NCBI RefSeq assembly: GCF_009208735.1
Contig: NZ_WFLJ01000012.1
Span: 124,001-188,000, forward strand
Length of the DNA: 64,000 nucleotides
Reading direction: 5' to 3'
DNA from: Janthinobacterium rivuli
GTDB lineage: Bacteria; Pseudomonadota; Gammaproteobacteria; Burkholderiales; Burkholderiaceae_D
The notes below the pieces were generated by a model. That model did not search any database and was not told the DNA's origin. It saw only the letters and a list, made by a program, of their open reading frames with translations. Both the position numbers and the translations under genes were made by a program. The stretch's first letter is position 1. Each line of letters starts with the position of its first letter. This document shows, one piece after another, positions 1 to 7,956 of the stretch.

Positions 1-155
1 CGGCCGGCGACGTCACCACGGTGCCGTACAAGCAGATCATCATCGCCACCGGCGAAGGCGCCAAGGCAGCCCTGTCCGCCTTTGACCACCTGATCCGCTC
101 GGACGACGAGGAAGTGGTCGATGAAGCGGCAGCGAAAGAAGCGCTGACGGCGTAA
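1..155 (+). CDS. ahpF: Alkyl hydroperoxide reductase subunit F, C-terminal end (partial)
   Basis: Only the last 51 codons lie in the window; the frame begins at base 3 and stops with TAA at 153-155. The peptide contains [18 protein letters not shown], the conserved end of the AhpF flavoprotein, where the last part of the FAD domain reads GD-x-TT-x-PYKQ. AhpF takes electrons from NADH through FAD and disulfides to the peroxiredoxin AhpC in the cytoplasm. The tail after LIRS is acidic and some 15 residues longer than the E. coli protein. An intrinsic terminator follows at once, so this is the end of its operon. ahpC is presumably upstream, outside the window. Confidence 0.88.
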   Translation, partial: AGDVTTVPYKQIIIATGEGAKAALSAFDHLIRSDDEEVVDEAAAKEALTA

Positions 156-170
156 GTTGTCCCGCCGAAA

Positions 171-207
171 AAAAACCGGAACGCCGCAAGGTGGTTCCGG
201 TTTTTTT
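171..207 (+). terminator. Intrinsic terminator of ahpF
   Basis: A 7-bp perfect stem (CCGGAAC at 176-182 with GTTCCGG at 194-200) is followed by seven T at 201-207 and preceded by an A-run, so it may also slow transcription from the opposite strand. Confidence 0.85.
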
Positions 208-221
208 ATGCGTGGAGCAAA

Positions 222-560
222 TCAGCTGCCCGCGTACAGGGGATTGCTGGCCACATACACTTGAATGCCATCGACGGGCATGTCCTTTGGCGCGATGTCG
301 GCCAGGGCGAAGACGGTCTTGTTGTTGAAGGTTTGCACGTGCCACGTAAAACGCTGGCCGGCGCGCGCGATGGTGACGGTTTCGCCGCGCGTGACGTTGA
401 TGTGGCGCGTATCGGCCTGCAGTTCGATGCTGCGCTGGGCGGCGCCGTGGTGCGCCGGCGTGCCATAGTCGTCGGCCGTGCCCGTGGGGCCGGCGGCGCT
501 GGCCGAGGTGGCAAGGATGGCGCACAGGATGGCCAGGGCGCTGCGGTGGGTGTTCAACAT
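222..560 (-). CDS. CzcE-like small periplasmic metal-binding protein
   Basis: The 112-residue product begins with a signal peptide (about residues 1-22, cleavage after SASA) and continues with a short beta-rich domain. Its core (DYGTPAHHGAA, then TRGETVTI, FTWHVQTFN and DIAP-x-D) matches the CzcE family of periplasmic copper/heavy-metal-binding proteins known from Cupriavidus. The two adjacent His residues in PAHHGAA are possible metal ligands. An upstream GGAG supports the ATG at 560. It stands alone: no czc efflux genes are next to it, so a role in metal buffering or sensing is inferred from family only. Confidence 0.72.
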   Translation of the reverse strand: MLNTHRSALAILCAILATSASAAGPTGTADDYGTPAHHGAAQRSIELQADTRHINVTRGETVTIARAGQRFTWHVQTFNNKTVFALADIAPKDMPVDGIQVYVASNPLYAGS

Positions 561-695
561 AATTTCTCCAAGAATAAGCCTGGCGCGGTGAATAAGCGCG
601 CCGTGTTATGGGTAGTGGCTGCACCGGGATCGCCGGATTTTGCAACACGGCATCGTAAGCTGTCCTTGGTCGATCTGCAAAGCTGTATTTCCCGT

Positions 696-1322
696 CTATA
701 TTTCTACCGTCGCCGCCAGCGGCACGTCCGGCGCCAGATGGCTGGTGAGTACGATGCATTGGCGCGCCAGGCGTGACGGCTCGGCCAGACGCTGGCGCAA
801 GTACGCCATGGCGGATGCGTCGAGGCCGTTGAATGGCTCGTCGATCAGCAACAGGCGCACGGGCAAGGCCAGGGCCAGCGCCAGTTGCAGTTTTTTATGC
901 TGGCCCAGGGACAGGGCGTTGATGCTTTGCTGCAAGGTCGACGTCATGGCAAACGCTTCCAGTTCGTCATTCAGCAGGGACTGGTCGCTGCCCGGGTACA
1001 GGGCCAGGTGCAGGTCGAGAAACTCGTGCACTTGCAGCCAGGGCAGGGCGGGAGCGTCGCCGCCGCAATAGAAGGCTTGCGCGCGGTAGGCCAGCGGCAT
1101 GGCGCCGCTGTCGACGTCATCGAGACGGATGGCGCCGCGCGCCGGCAGCAGGGCGCCGCCCGCCAGTTTCAGCAGCGTCGTCTTGCCGGCCCCGTTCGCG
1201 CCGCGCAGCCAGGTGATGCCGGGACCGAATTGCAGATTGCAGCCCTGGAAGACGCTGTGCGTGGCAAAGTGAAAATCGAGGTGCTCGATATGCAGCACGG
1301 GAGTAGGCAGCTTCAATTCCAT
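696..1322 (-). CDS. ABC transporter ATP-binding protein
   Basis: The 208-residue nucleotide-binding subunit has Walker A GANGAGKTT, a signature region reading LSLGQHKKLQLA (LSxGQ type) and Walker B LLLIDEP. The ATG at 1322 lies inside the end of the preceding permease gene (10-nt overlap, ATGGAATTGA), which argues for translational coupling and decides the start; a much longer open frame continues upstream but only shadows the permease. It is shorter than most importer ATPases, resembling the compact CcmA/multidrug type. The substrate is unknown. It should act at the inner face of the cytoplasmic membrane with its partner permease. Confidence 0.85.
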   Translation of the reverse strand: MELKLPTPVLHIEHLDFHFATHSVFQGCNLQFGPGITWLRGANGAGKTTLLKLAGGALLPARGAIRLDDVDSGAMPLAYRAQAFYCGGDAPALPWLQVHEFLDLHLALYPGSDQSLLNDELEAFAMTSTLQQSINALSLGQHKKLQLALALALPVRLLLIDEPFNGLDASAMAYLRQRLAEPSRLARQCIVLTSHLAPDVPLAATVEI

Positions 1323-2416
1323 AATTCGCTTCCGATGGCGCTCAAGGCAAGGATGGAGAAAACGACGAGGGCGACGCGGCCGCGCGCCGTCAGGCGGGGC
1401 AGGCCGACGATGGCCAGCAGGGCCGCGCCGGCCGTGAGGGCGTACACCTTGGTCACGCGCTGCTGCAAGGCGGCGGGATCGATGGCGTACAGCAAGACGC
1501 CGGCGCCCAGCAGCACGGCAAAGGCGGGCAGCAGGCTGGCGGCGCAGGCCAGGCGCGTCAGGGCCGTGCCGGCCAGCGGCCAGGCGTTCAATGCGGGGCG
1601 CAGCAAGCCGAGCTGCTCGCGCACGGCCTTGTCGCCCCGGTCCGTCACAATGACCAGGCTGGCGCTGGCCAGTAAACCGAGCAGCGGCGCGGGCACGAGC
1701 GGTGCGCGCAGCAGCCAGGCCAGCATGGTGGCGCCAGCCGTGGCCAGCAGCACGCTTTGCTGCAGGCCGATCACATTGTCGTTGCGCCAGAACGGCAGCC
1801 AGAACAGCTGGCGCCACAGGAACAGGGTAGTCCAGCGGGGCCGTTGCGGCACGTATGTCGTCATCGTGGGCAGGCGCGCTCCTTGTGCGGGGCGCGGCGC
1901 GCGCAGCCGCTGCGCCACGATCAGCGTCGTCAGCAGCCAGGCCAGCAGCCAGACGGCGAGGGTGGCGGCCATGCCGGGCGCGGCAATCGGGCGCAGCCAG
2001 GGTGGCGACTGCAGCAGCCAGACAGTGGCCGAGACGGCATAGGCGAGGCCCAGCGGCAGCATCAGCAGGCCGGCCACGGCGACATCGGCTTGCCGGCGCA
2101 GGCGCGGCGGCAAGGGCAGCTGGCGCAGCCAGGCGGCGACAGGGGCTGGCAACAGGCGCTTGCGCAGCAGCCAGGCGGGCAGGCAGCTGAGCAAGGCTTG
2201 CCCGCCCAGGAGGCCCAGCGCGGCGGGCCAGGGCAGGCTCATGGCGAGAAAGCCAGGCAGGGCGATGACGCTGAGCAATCCGAGCAGGACGGGACCGGCC
2301 AGGAATACGAGGATTTCCATGGAGCTGGCCAGGCTGGCGGCAAATTGCAGTAACGCATGATGGGCCAGGCGCAAGCGCAGGGCGAGGTAGGGGGAAAGAC
2401 TGCGGGGCAGGCGCAT
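1313..2416 (-). CDS. ABC transporter membrane subunit, substrate unknown
   Basis: This 367-residue, Leu/Ala-rich protein has about eight to ten hydrophobic stretches, beginning with one at about residues 33-60 (MEILVFLAGPVLLGLL). It has no recognisable catalytic motif. Because its 3' end overlaps the ATPase gene by 10 nt, it is best read as the permease of that transporter. The sequence does not point to a particular ABC-2 subfamily, and I cannot name a substrate. The coding start at 2416 is the first plausible ATG, and no strong ribosome-binding site is visible. Confidence 0.68.
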   Translation of the reverse strand: MRLPRSLSPYLALRLRLAHHALLQFAASLASSMEILVFLAGPVLLGLLSVIALPGFLAMSLPWPAALGLLGGQALLSCLPAWLLRKRLLPAPVAAWLRQLPLPPRLRRQADVAVAGLLMLPLGLAYAVSATVWLLQSPPWLRPIAAPGMAATLAVWLLAWLLTTLIVAQRLRAPRPAQGARLPTMTTYVPQRPRWTTLFLWRQLFWLPFWRNDNVIGLQQSVLLATAGATMLAWLLRAPLVPAPLLGLLASASLVIVTDRGDKAVREQLGLLRPALNAWPLAGTALTRLACAASLLPAFAVLLGAGVLLYAIDPAALQQRVTKVYALTAGAALLAIVGLPRLTARGRVALVVFSILALSAIGSELWN

Positions 2417-2457
2417 CAGGCAGGAGCGGAGTCAGGGTAGCGCTGATTCTAACAGCC

Positions 2458-2521
2458 GGGGTCAGACCCCCGGATAAGTTAGCGTTGAGCTTGACGTTGG
2501 CGGTGTTGAGGGTCTGACCCC
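2458..2521. repeat. GGGGTCAGACC inverted repeat
   Basis: Arms GGGGTCAGACCC (2458-2469) and GGGTCTGACCCC (2510-2521) form a perfect 12-bp inverted repeat separated by 40 nt. It lies between the ABC permease start and the tRNA terminator. There is no T-run, so it is not a normal terminator. It looks like a dispersed palindromic repeat, but no second copy occurs in this window. Confidence 0.65.
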
Positions 2522-2528
2522 AGAATGG

Positions 2529-2567
2529 GAAAAGCCCTTCGGTTCAGAGAACCAAAGGGCTTTTCTT
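2529..2567 (-). terminator. Terminator of tRNA unit 1
   Basis: On the minus strand an AAAGCCCTTTGGTTC/GAACCGAAGGGCTTT hairpin ends in a T-rich stretch just after the tRNA-Asp CCA end. The symmetric A/T runs make it potentially bidirectional. Confidence 0.8.
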
Positions 2568-2571
2568 TTAT

Positions 2572-2648
2572 TGGCGGAGCGGACGGGACTCGAACCCGCG
2601 ACCCCCGACGTGACAGGCCGGTATTCTAACCAACTGAACTACCACTCC
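2572..2648 (-). tRNA. tRNA-Asp (GTC)
   Basis: This is a 77-nt cloverleaf on the minus strand starting GGAGTGGTAGTTCAG with encoded CCA. The anticodon loop CCTGTCACG gives anticodon GTC, and the T-arm reads GCGGGTTCGAGTCCCGT. It is followed by its own terminator and preceded by tRNA-Val on the same transcript. Confidence 0.97.
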
Positions 2649-2705
2649 AAGCTCGTATGATCTGTGTTGCTGATCCATGAAGCACTGGATAATTTTCTGT
2701 ATTGG

Positions 2706-2781
2706 TGGTGGGTGCTGAGAGGCTCGAACTCCCGACCTACGCCTTGTAAGGGCGCCGCTCTACCAACTGAGCTAAGCACCC
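2706..2781 (-). tRNA. tRNA-Val (TAC)
   Basis: This is a 76-nt cloverleaf on the minus strand starting GGGTGCTTAGCTCAG with encoded CCA. The anticodon arm CCCTTACAAGG gives anticodon TAC, and the T-arm reads GGGAGTTCGAGCCTC. It is first in the two-tRNA transcript. Confidence 0.97.
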
Positions 2782-2833
2782 GCATACCCAGAAAACTATC
2801 CCGACGTTTGTCACCACGTCTGGAAGAGGCACT

Positions 2834-2863
2834 ATTATAGGGGGCGCTTTCCCGCTTGTGCAA
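2834..2863 (-). promoter_or_regulatory. Promoter of tRNA unit 1
   Basis: On the minus strand a perfect TATAAT (2834-2839) lies 18 bp from TTGCAC (2858-2863). It is about 50 nt before the mature tRNA-Val 5' end, which leaves room for a processed leader. Confidence 0.75.
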
Positions 2864-2954
2864 CTATTCTTGTGGGATAAAAGCATTTTTTTGCTGAAAA
2901 GCGCAAAAATATTCCTGGAAGGGCGTCGTGACGTGTTTTTGGCTTCTGAAATGG

Positions 2955-2993
2955 GAAAAGCCCTTCGGTTCAGAGAACCAAAGGGCTTTTCTT
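2955..2993 (-). terminator. Terminator of tRNA unit 2
   Basis: The hairpin is the same as at 2529-2567, placed directly after the second tRNA-Asp on the minus strand. Confidence 0.8.
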
Positions 2994-2997
2994 TTAT

Positions 2998-3074
2998 TGG
3001 CGGAGCGGACGGGACTCGAACCCGCGACCCCCGACGTGACAGGCCGGTATTCTAACCAACTGAACTACCACTCC
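2998..3074 (-). tRNA. tRNA-Asp (GTC), second copy
   Basis: The sequence appears identical to the tRNA-Asp at 2572-2648, including encoded CCA and anticodon GTC. Confidence 0.97.
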
Positions 3075-3128
3075 AAGCTCGTATGATCTGTATTGCTGAT
3101 CCATGAAGCACTGGACAGTTTTCTGATT

Positions 3129-3204
3129 TGGTGGGTGCTGAGAGGCTCGAACTCCCGACCTACGCCTTGTAAGGGCGCCGCTCTACCAACTGAGCTAAGC
3201 ACCC
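3129..3204 (-). tRNA. tRNA-Val (TAC), second copy
   Basis: The sequence appears identical to the tRNA-Val at 2706-2781. The Asp-Val spacer is 3 nt shorter than in unit 1. Confidence 0.97.
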
Positions 3205-3260
3205 GTTGCTTGTCTCAGAAAACTATCCCGACGTTTGTCACCACGTCTGGAAGAGGCGCT

Positions 3261-3289
3261 ATTATAGGACGGACAAAATCCTTCTGCAA
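3261..3289 (-). promoter_or_regulatory. Promoter of tRNA unit 2
   Basis: On the minus strand TATAAT (3261-3266) lies 17 bp from TTGCAG (3284-3289). The leader downstream is almost the same as in unit 1, but the region upstream of -10 differs, so the two units may differ in strength. Confidence 0.75.
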
Positions 3290-3303
3290 GCGCTTTTTTC
3301 ACT

Positions 3304-5475
3304 TTACTCCGTAATGTCCCACTGCGACAGCATCCACGCCATATTGAACGCATTCTCGGCGATGGCGTCGTAGCGGCCCGATGCGCCGCCGTGGCCGGCG
3401 CCCATATTCGTTTTCAGCAGCAGCGGATTGCCGTCCGTTTTATACGCGCGCAGCTTGGCCACATATTTTGCCGGTTCCCAGTACATGACCTGGCTGTCGT
3501 TCAGGCCCGTCGTCACCAGCATGGCCGGATAATTCTTGCGCGCAATGTTGTCGTAGGGCGAGTAGCTGAGCATGTAGTCGTAGGGCGCTTTCTGGTTCGG
3601 GTCGCCCCATTCCAGGTACTCGCCCGTCGTCAGGGGCAGGCTGGCGTCCATCATGGTGTTCATCACGTCGACAAACGGCACGGCCGCGTGCACGGCGTGG
3701 AACAGGTCGGGGCGCATGTTGACGACGGCGCCCATCAGCAAGCCGCCCGCGCTGCCGCCCTGGATGATGAGGCGGTTCGGGCTGGTCCATTTTTCGCGCA
3801 CCAGGTAGTCGGCGCTGTCGATGAAGTCATTGAAGGTGTTTTTCTTCTTCATCAGCATGCCGTCTTCATGCCAGGCTTCGCCCATGTCGGTGCCGCCGCG
3901 GATATGCGCCTGCGCATAGATGACGCCCCGCTCCAGCAGGCTGATGCGGGCCAGGCCAAAGTTCGCCTCCGTCGAGATGCCATACGAGCCGTACGAGTAC
4001 AGCAGCAGCGGCGCGGAACCGTCGAGCTTGACGCCCTTCTTGTAGACGATCCACAGCGGCACTTGCACGCCATCGCGCGCCGTCACCCACAATCGCTGCG
4101 TCGTGTAGCGGCTGCCATCGAAGCCGCCGACGATTTCCTGCTGTTTCAGCACCGTGCGCTTGCCATCCGCCATGGCCACGTCGATGACGGTGGGCGGCGT
4201 GACGGGCGACTGGTAGGACATGCGAAATTGCGTGGCGGAAAATTCCGGCGTGCCGGCCGACGTGGCCAGGTAGACGGGGTCGTCGAACTGCACCGTCTTC
4301 CAGTTCTTGTGCGCGAAATCAAGGATGCGCGCGCGATTCAGGGCGCGCGCCTTTTCCATCACCACCAGATAGCCCTGGAAGACGTCGATGGACTGGATCA
4401 CGGCATCCTTGTTGTGTGGCACGACGGGTTTCCAGTGTTTCGGCTGTGGCGCGGACAGCGGCGCGCTGACGACACGGAAATTCTTCGCATCCTTGTTGGT
4501 CAGGATGTACAACTGGCCGTCGCGGTGCTCGATGCCGTAGCGATGGCCTTTTTCGCGTTTCAGCACGCTCTGGAAATTGCCTTGCGGCTGGCTCGTCGGC
4601 AGCAGCAGCACTTCGCTCGTGTCCGTGCTGCGCGCGGTGAGCACAAAGTAGCGATGATCGCGCGTGCGGCTCACGCCGATGGCGAACTGTTCCACCGGCT
4701 CGTGGTAGACCTGTTGCAAGGTGCCGCCCAGCGGCAGGCGGAACAAGCGGTCCGCGCGCTTGGTGGTGGCGTCTTCCTGCGTCAGCATCAGGGTGGCGTT
4801 GTCCGCCGCCCAGGCCAGGGAAGTCACGCGCGGCATGGTATCGCCCAGCAACTTGCCCGTCTTCAAATCCTTGACATGCAGCTCGTACTGGCGGAAACCC
4901 GTCGTGTCGGTGGTGTAGGCCAGCAACTGTTCATTCGGGCTGACGGCAAAGGCGCGCACGGCAAAAAATTTGTGGCCTTCGGCCAATTGATTCTGGTCCA
5001 GCAGGATTTCCTCGACCGCCTGCGCATCGTAGGCGCCGTTCGCGCCGACGGGGCGGCGGCAGTGAATCGGGTATTGCTTGCCCGCTTCCATGCGCGTGTA
5101 ATAGTAAAAATTGCCCTGGCGCGCAGGCACGGACAAGTCCACTTCCTGCATGCGGCCCTTGATCTCCGCAGTCAGCTTGTCGGCCAGCGGCTGGATCGGG
5201 GCCGTGACGGCGGCCGTGTAGGCGTTTTCCGCATTCAGATAATCGATCACGGCAGGATCGGTTTTCTTTTGCAGCCAGCGGTAATCGTCCGTGACAATGG
5301 TGCCGTGGCGCGTTTCCTGCCAGGCTGTCTTGGCGGCGACAGGCGCGGCGGCCGTGGCGATGGTGGCGGCGGCGTCGGCGGCCAGCGCGGATGGCGCCAA
5401 GGTGGACAGCAGCAGGGCCGGCAAGATGGATGACCAGACGGACCGGCGGCGCGCAGCGTGATGAGCGATAGACAA
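3304..5475 (-). CDS. ptrB: Oligopeptidase B (S9A prolyl-oligopeptidase family), exported
   Basis: This 723-residue serine peptidase should cut small peptides after basic residues. An N-terminal signal peptide (about 1-33, SALA-A) is followed by the family's beta-propeller (about 80-460) and an alpha/beta-hydrolase domain. The catalytic triad is visible as GGSAGG (Ser about 575), GLNDSQ (Asp about 660) and GAGHGG (His about 695). The start is TTG at 5475, chosen because AAGGAG lies five bases upstream and the signal peptide begins there. The gene is divergent from dinB. E. coli PtrB is cytoplasmic, so the signal peptide points to a periplasmic form here. Confidence 0.9.
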   Translation of the reverse strand: MSIAHHAARRRSVWSSILPALLLSTLAPSALAADAAATIATAAAPVAAKTAWQETRHGTIVTDDYRWLQKKTDPAVIDYLNAENAYTAAVTAPIQPLADKLTAEIKGRMQEVDLSVPARQGNFYYYTRMEAGKQYPIHCRRPVGANGAYDAQAVEEILLDQNQLAEGHKFFAVRAFAVSPNEQLLAYTTDTTGFRQYELHVKDLKTGKLLGDTMPRVTSLAWAADNATLMLTQEDATTKRADRLFRLPLGGTLQQVYHEPVEQFAIGVSRTRDHRYFVLTARSTDTSEVLLLPTSQPQGNFQSVLKREKGHRYGIEHRDGQLYILTNKDAKNFRVVSAPLSAPQPKHWKPVVPHNKDAVIQSIDVFQGYLVVMEKARALNRARILDFAHKNWKTVQFDDPVYLATSAGTPEFSATQFRMSYQSPVTPPTVIDVAMADGKRTVLKQQEIVGGFDGSRYTTQRLWVTARDGVQVPLWIVYKKGVKLDGSAPLLLYSYGSYGISTEANFGLARISLLERGVIYAQAHIRGGTDMGEAWHEDGMLMKKKNTFNDFIDSADYLVREKWTSPNRLIIQGGSAGGLLMGAVVNMRPDLFHAVHAAVPFVDVMNTMMDASLPLTTGEYLEWGDPNQKAPYDYMLSYSPYDNIARKNYPAMLVTTGLNDSQVMYWEPAKYVAKLRAYKTDGNPLLLKTNMGAGHGGASGRYDAIAENAFNMAWMLSQWDITE

Positions 5476-5553
5476 GGCGACTCCTTTGAATAGTTATGTC
5501 AGGATTGTAATCTTGCTATTGAGAAAAGCAACCGCCGGCTCCTGCGTTTCAAC

Positions 5554-5596
5554 TTGCATCCACGGGCATTTCCAGCGATACTGTATATAACTACAG
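5554..5596 (+). promoter_or_regulatory. LexA (SOS) box and promoter of dinB
   Basis: CTGTATATAACTACAG at 5581-5596 is a perfect CTGT-N8-ACAG LexA site. It overlaps a candidate -10 (GATACT, 5577-5582) 17 bp from TTGCAT (5554-5559). LexA bound here would block the polymerase gene starting 15 bp further on. Confidence 0.85.
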
Positions 5597-5610
5597 TATC
5601 TCGCCGCGAG

Positions 5611-6801
5611 GTGTCCTTGACCACATCTGCCTCCCCCCTTCCCGAGCCGCCCGCGGCCCGCCGCTGGATAGCCCACCTGGACATGGACGCCTTCTTTGCC
5701 TCCGTGGAACTGTTGAAGTATCCGGAATTGCGCGGCGAAGCCGTCGTCATCGGCGGCGGGCGCCTGCAGCAGCCCGTGCTGCAGGAAGATGGCACGCGGC
5801 AGTTTGCGCGCATGCGCGACTACGTGGGGCGTGGCGTCGTCACCACGTCGACGTATGCGGCGCGCGCGTTTGGCGTGTTTTCCGCCATGGGCATCATGAA
5901 GGCGGCGAAACTGGCGCCCGACAGCATCCTGCTGCCAGCCGACTTCGAGGCCTACCGCGAGTATTCGGCGCGCTTCAAGCAAGCCGTGGCCCAGCTGTGC
6001 CCGATCATCCAGAACGTGGGCATCGATGAAATCTATGTCGACCTCACCGAATACGGCGAGCAGGCGCCGGCCATGGCGGCGCGCCTGAAGGCGGCCGTGT
6101 TCGAGGCGACGGGGCTGTCGTGCTCGATTGGCCTGGCGCCCAACAAATTGCTGGCAAAAATCTGTTCCGACCTGGAAAAACCCGACGGACTCACCATCTT
6201 GTCGCCCGAGGATATCGAAACAAGGGTCTGGCCCTTGCCGGCGAAAAAGATCAACGGCATCGGCCCGAAGGCGACGGCCAAGCTGGAAAGCCTGGGCATA
6301 GTCACCATCGGCGAGCTGGCGCGGGCCGACATGGCCATGCTGCGCACGCAGTTTGGCGACCTGTACACGGGCTGGCTGCGCCAGGCGGCGCTGGGCATCG
6401 ATGAGCGGCCCGTGCAGACGAGCCGGGAAACCAAGTCCGTCAGCCGCGAAACGACGTTCGAGCGCGACTTGCAGGTGGTGCGCGACCGCGCCACCCTGTC
6501 GGAAAAGCTGGAAAGCCTGTGCACGCGCGTGGCGGGCGACCTGGATAAACAGTCGCTGGCGGGGCGCACGGTGGGCATCAAGCTGCGTTTCGAGGATTTC
6601 AGCACCGTCACGCGCGACATCACCTTGCCCAGCGCCACGTCGGACGCCGCCGCCATCCTGCGGGCCAGCCGCGATTGCTTGCGGCGCGTGCCATTTGAAA
6701 AGAAAATCCGCCTGCTGGGCGTGCGCATCTCGACCTTGTCCGATCCGGCCGTCGTGACGCGGCAGGCGCCAGCCCAGGCGGAGCTGTTTCCCGCCCTGTA
6801 G
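5611..6801 (+). CDS. dinB: DNA polymerase IV-type Y-family polymerase
   Basis: This 396-residue translesion polymerase has the palm motif HLDMDAFFASVE with two catalytic acids, then NVGIDEIYVDLTE with Asp-Glu, a helix-hairpin-helix region (KKINGIGPKATAKLESLG) and a little-finger domain. The C-terminus QAELFPAL resembles the QxLF-type beta-clamp binding motif. The start is GTG at 5611 or TTG at 5617; the open frame runs further up but would cross the LexA box, so those starts are unlikely. The promoter carries a LexA site, so expression should rise with DNA damage. Compared with E. coli Pol IV it has an insertion near residues 35-55 (GGGRLQQPVLQEDG), as in other betaproteobacterial members. 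Confidence 0.93.
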   Translation: MSLTTSASPLPEPPAARRWIAHLDMDAFFASVELLKYPELRGEAVVIGGGRLQQPVLQEDGTRQFARMRDYVGRGVVTTSTYAARAFGVFSAMGIMKAAKLAPDSILLPADFEAYREYSARFKQAVAQLCPIIQNVGIDEIYVDLTEYGEQAPAMAARLKAAVFEATGLSCSIGLAPNKLLAKICSDLEKPDGLTILSPEDIETRVWPLPAKKINGIGPKATAKLESLGIVTIGELARADMAMLRTQFGDLYTGWLRQAALGIDERPVQTSRETKSVSRETTFERDLQVVRDRATLSEKLESLCTRVAGDLDKQSLAGRTVGIKLRFEDFSTVTRDITLPSATSDAAAILRASRDCLRRVPFEKKIRLLGVRISTLSDPAVVTRQAPAQAELFPAL

Positions 6802-6919
6802 CAGCATTCCCGACGCATCAACAACACCGCGCCAGTCCGCGCTTTTGACGGCATTCCCGTGTCGAAAGTGTAGAATGGCGTTCCCCTGGCACTACTGAAA
6901 CAAACGGAAGACAAAAACT

Positions 6920-7816
6920 ATGTGGTTCAAGAATCTTCAGATTTACCGCCTGCCCGCACCGTGGGCTTATACGCCAGAACAACTGGAAGAGGCCTTGTCC
7001 TCGAACAAATTTACGCCGGCGACCAGCATGGATCTGATGCGCCAGGGCTGGGATACGCCACGCCCGAACGGCGGCCTGGTCCACGTGGTCAACAAACAGA
7101 TGCTGATCTTGCTGGGCACGGAAAAGAAACTGTTGCCAGCGACCGTCATCAACCAGGTGGCCAAGGCCCGCGCCGCCGAGATGGAAGAAGCGCAAGGCTT
7201 CGCGCCCGGCAAGAAAGCCATGAAAGAATTGAAGGAACGCGTGGCCGACGAGCTGCTGCCGCGCGCCTTCAGCATCCGCAGCAACGTCTGGACGTGGATC
7301 GACCCCGTCAATGGCTGGCTGGTGGTCGATGCCGCCAGCCCGGCGAAAGCCGATGAAGTCATCAAGCTGCTGTTGAAAGCCGTGGACAAGCTGCCGCTGG
7401 AAAGCCTGCGCGTGCAGCGCTCGCCCGTGGCGGTGATGACGGAATGGCTGCAAGCCGACGACGCGCCTGCCGGCTTCACGGTCGACATGGATACGGAATT
7501 GCGCGCCACGGGCGAGAGCAAGGCCACCGTGCGCTACGTGCGCCATACCCTGGAAGCGGACGACGTGCGCCGCCATATCGCCGCCGGCAAGCAGTGCACG
7601 CGCCTGGCCATGACGTGGAACGACAAGATCTCGTTCGTGTTGACGGAATCGCTGGCCATCAAGAGCGTCAAGCCGCTGGACGTGATCAAGGAAACGGAAT
7701 CGAGCACGAAGAACGACGAAGAACGTTTCGACGGCGACGTGATGCTGATGACGGGCGAGCTGAGCAAGTTGATGGCCGACGTGGTCGAAGCCCTCGGTGG
7801 CGAGGCGACGGCATAA
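6920..7816 (+). CDS. rdgC: Recombination-associated protein RdgC
   Basis: The 298-residue product matches RdgC along its length. It starts [11 protein letters not shown] and contains the conserved [19 protein letters not shown] and VTIAEGxK-like features, ending in the TGEL-x-KL helix. RdgC forms a ring dimer that coats duplex DNA and restrains RecA. It sits 118 bp after dinB in the same direction but probably has its own promoter (TAGAAT at 6871-6876, no clear -35). GGAAG precedes the ATG. A strong terminator follows. Having it next to a translesion polymerase fits a DNA-maintenance neighbourhood. Confidence 0.93.
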   Translation: MWFKNLQIYRLPAPWAYTPEQLEEALSSNKFTPATSMDLMRQGWDTPRPNGGLVHVVNKQMLILLGTEKKLLPATVINQVAKARAAEMEEAQGFAPGKKAMKELKERVADELLPRAFSIRSNVWTWIDPVNGWLVVDAASPAKADEVIKLLLKAVDKLPLESLRVQRSPVAVMTEWLQADDAPAGFTVDMDTELRATGESKATVRYVRHTLEADDVRRHIAAGKQCTRLAMTWNDKISFVLTESLAIKSVKPLDVIKETESSTKNDEERFDGDVMLMTGELSKLMADVVEALGGEATA

Positions 7817-7835
7817 CAGCCGCCATGCCGGTACG

Positions 7836-7862
7836 AAAAAGGAGCTGACGCTCCTTTTTTTT
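7836..7862 (+). terminator. Terminator of rdgC
   Basis: Stem GGAGC (7841-7845) / GCTCC (7850-7854), extended by A-T pairs, is followed by eight T. Confidence 0.85.
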
Positions 7863-7890
7863 CGCCCCTCGCCTGGCATGACGGGCCTTG

Positions 7891-7923
7891 GACGAAAAAA
7901 ACGGCCTTGCGTTTGCAAGGCCC
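7891..7923 (-). terminator. Terminator of the TonB-dependent receptor
   Basis: Read on the minus strand, GGCCTTGC-AAAC-GCAAGGCC (7903-7922) is an 8-bp perfect stem with a T-run at 7895-7901. Confidence 0.88.
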
Positions 7924-7956
7924 TTGGGCGGCTCAGCCTACGTTGACGAGGTCAAC

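Larger units (their letters stand above)
2524..2840 (-). repeat. Tandem duplication, unit 1 (tRNA-Asp/tRNA-Val)
   Basis: The segment from AATGGGAAAAGCCC (2524) to the tRNA promoter at about 2840 is repeated at 2950-3266, offset 426 bp at tRNA-Asp and 423 bp at tRNA-Val. Each unit carries terminator, tRNA-Asp, tRNA-Val and promoter. The tRNAs are identical by eye; differences are confined to the spacer between the tRNAs and to the leader. Confidence 0.88.
2950..3266 (-). repeat. Tandem duplication, unit 2 (tRNA-Asp/tRNA-Val)
   Basis: This is the second copy of the 2524-2840 unit. About 109 bp separate the two units; that spacer holds the promoter -35 of unit 1 and otherwise no gene. Confidence 0.88.

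Noticed and set aside
222..560. CzcE-like gene as part of a czc metal-resistance operon
   Set aside because: Neighbours are ahpF and an unrelated ABC transporter; no efflux pump genes are nearby.
2639..3314. Short open frames across the tRNA repeats
   Set aside because: They read through tRNA genes and promoters; the RNA genes explain the sequence.
3391..5433. A 680-codon plus-strand open frame opposite oligopeptidase B
   Set aside because: Complement of a gene with a visible catalytic triad; no motif, no ribosome-binding site, low-complexity composition.
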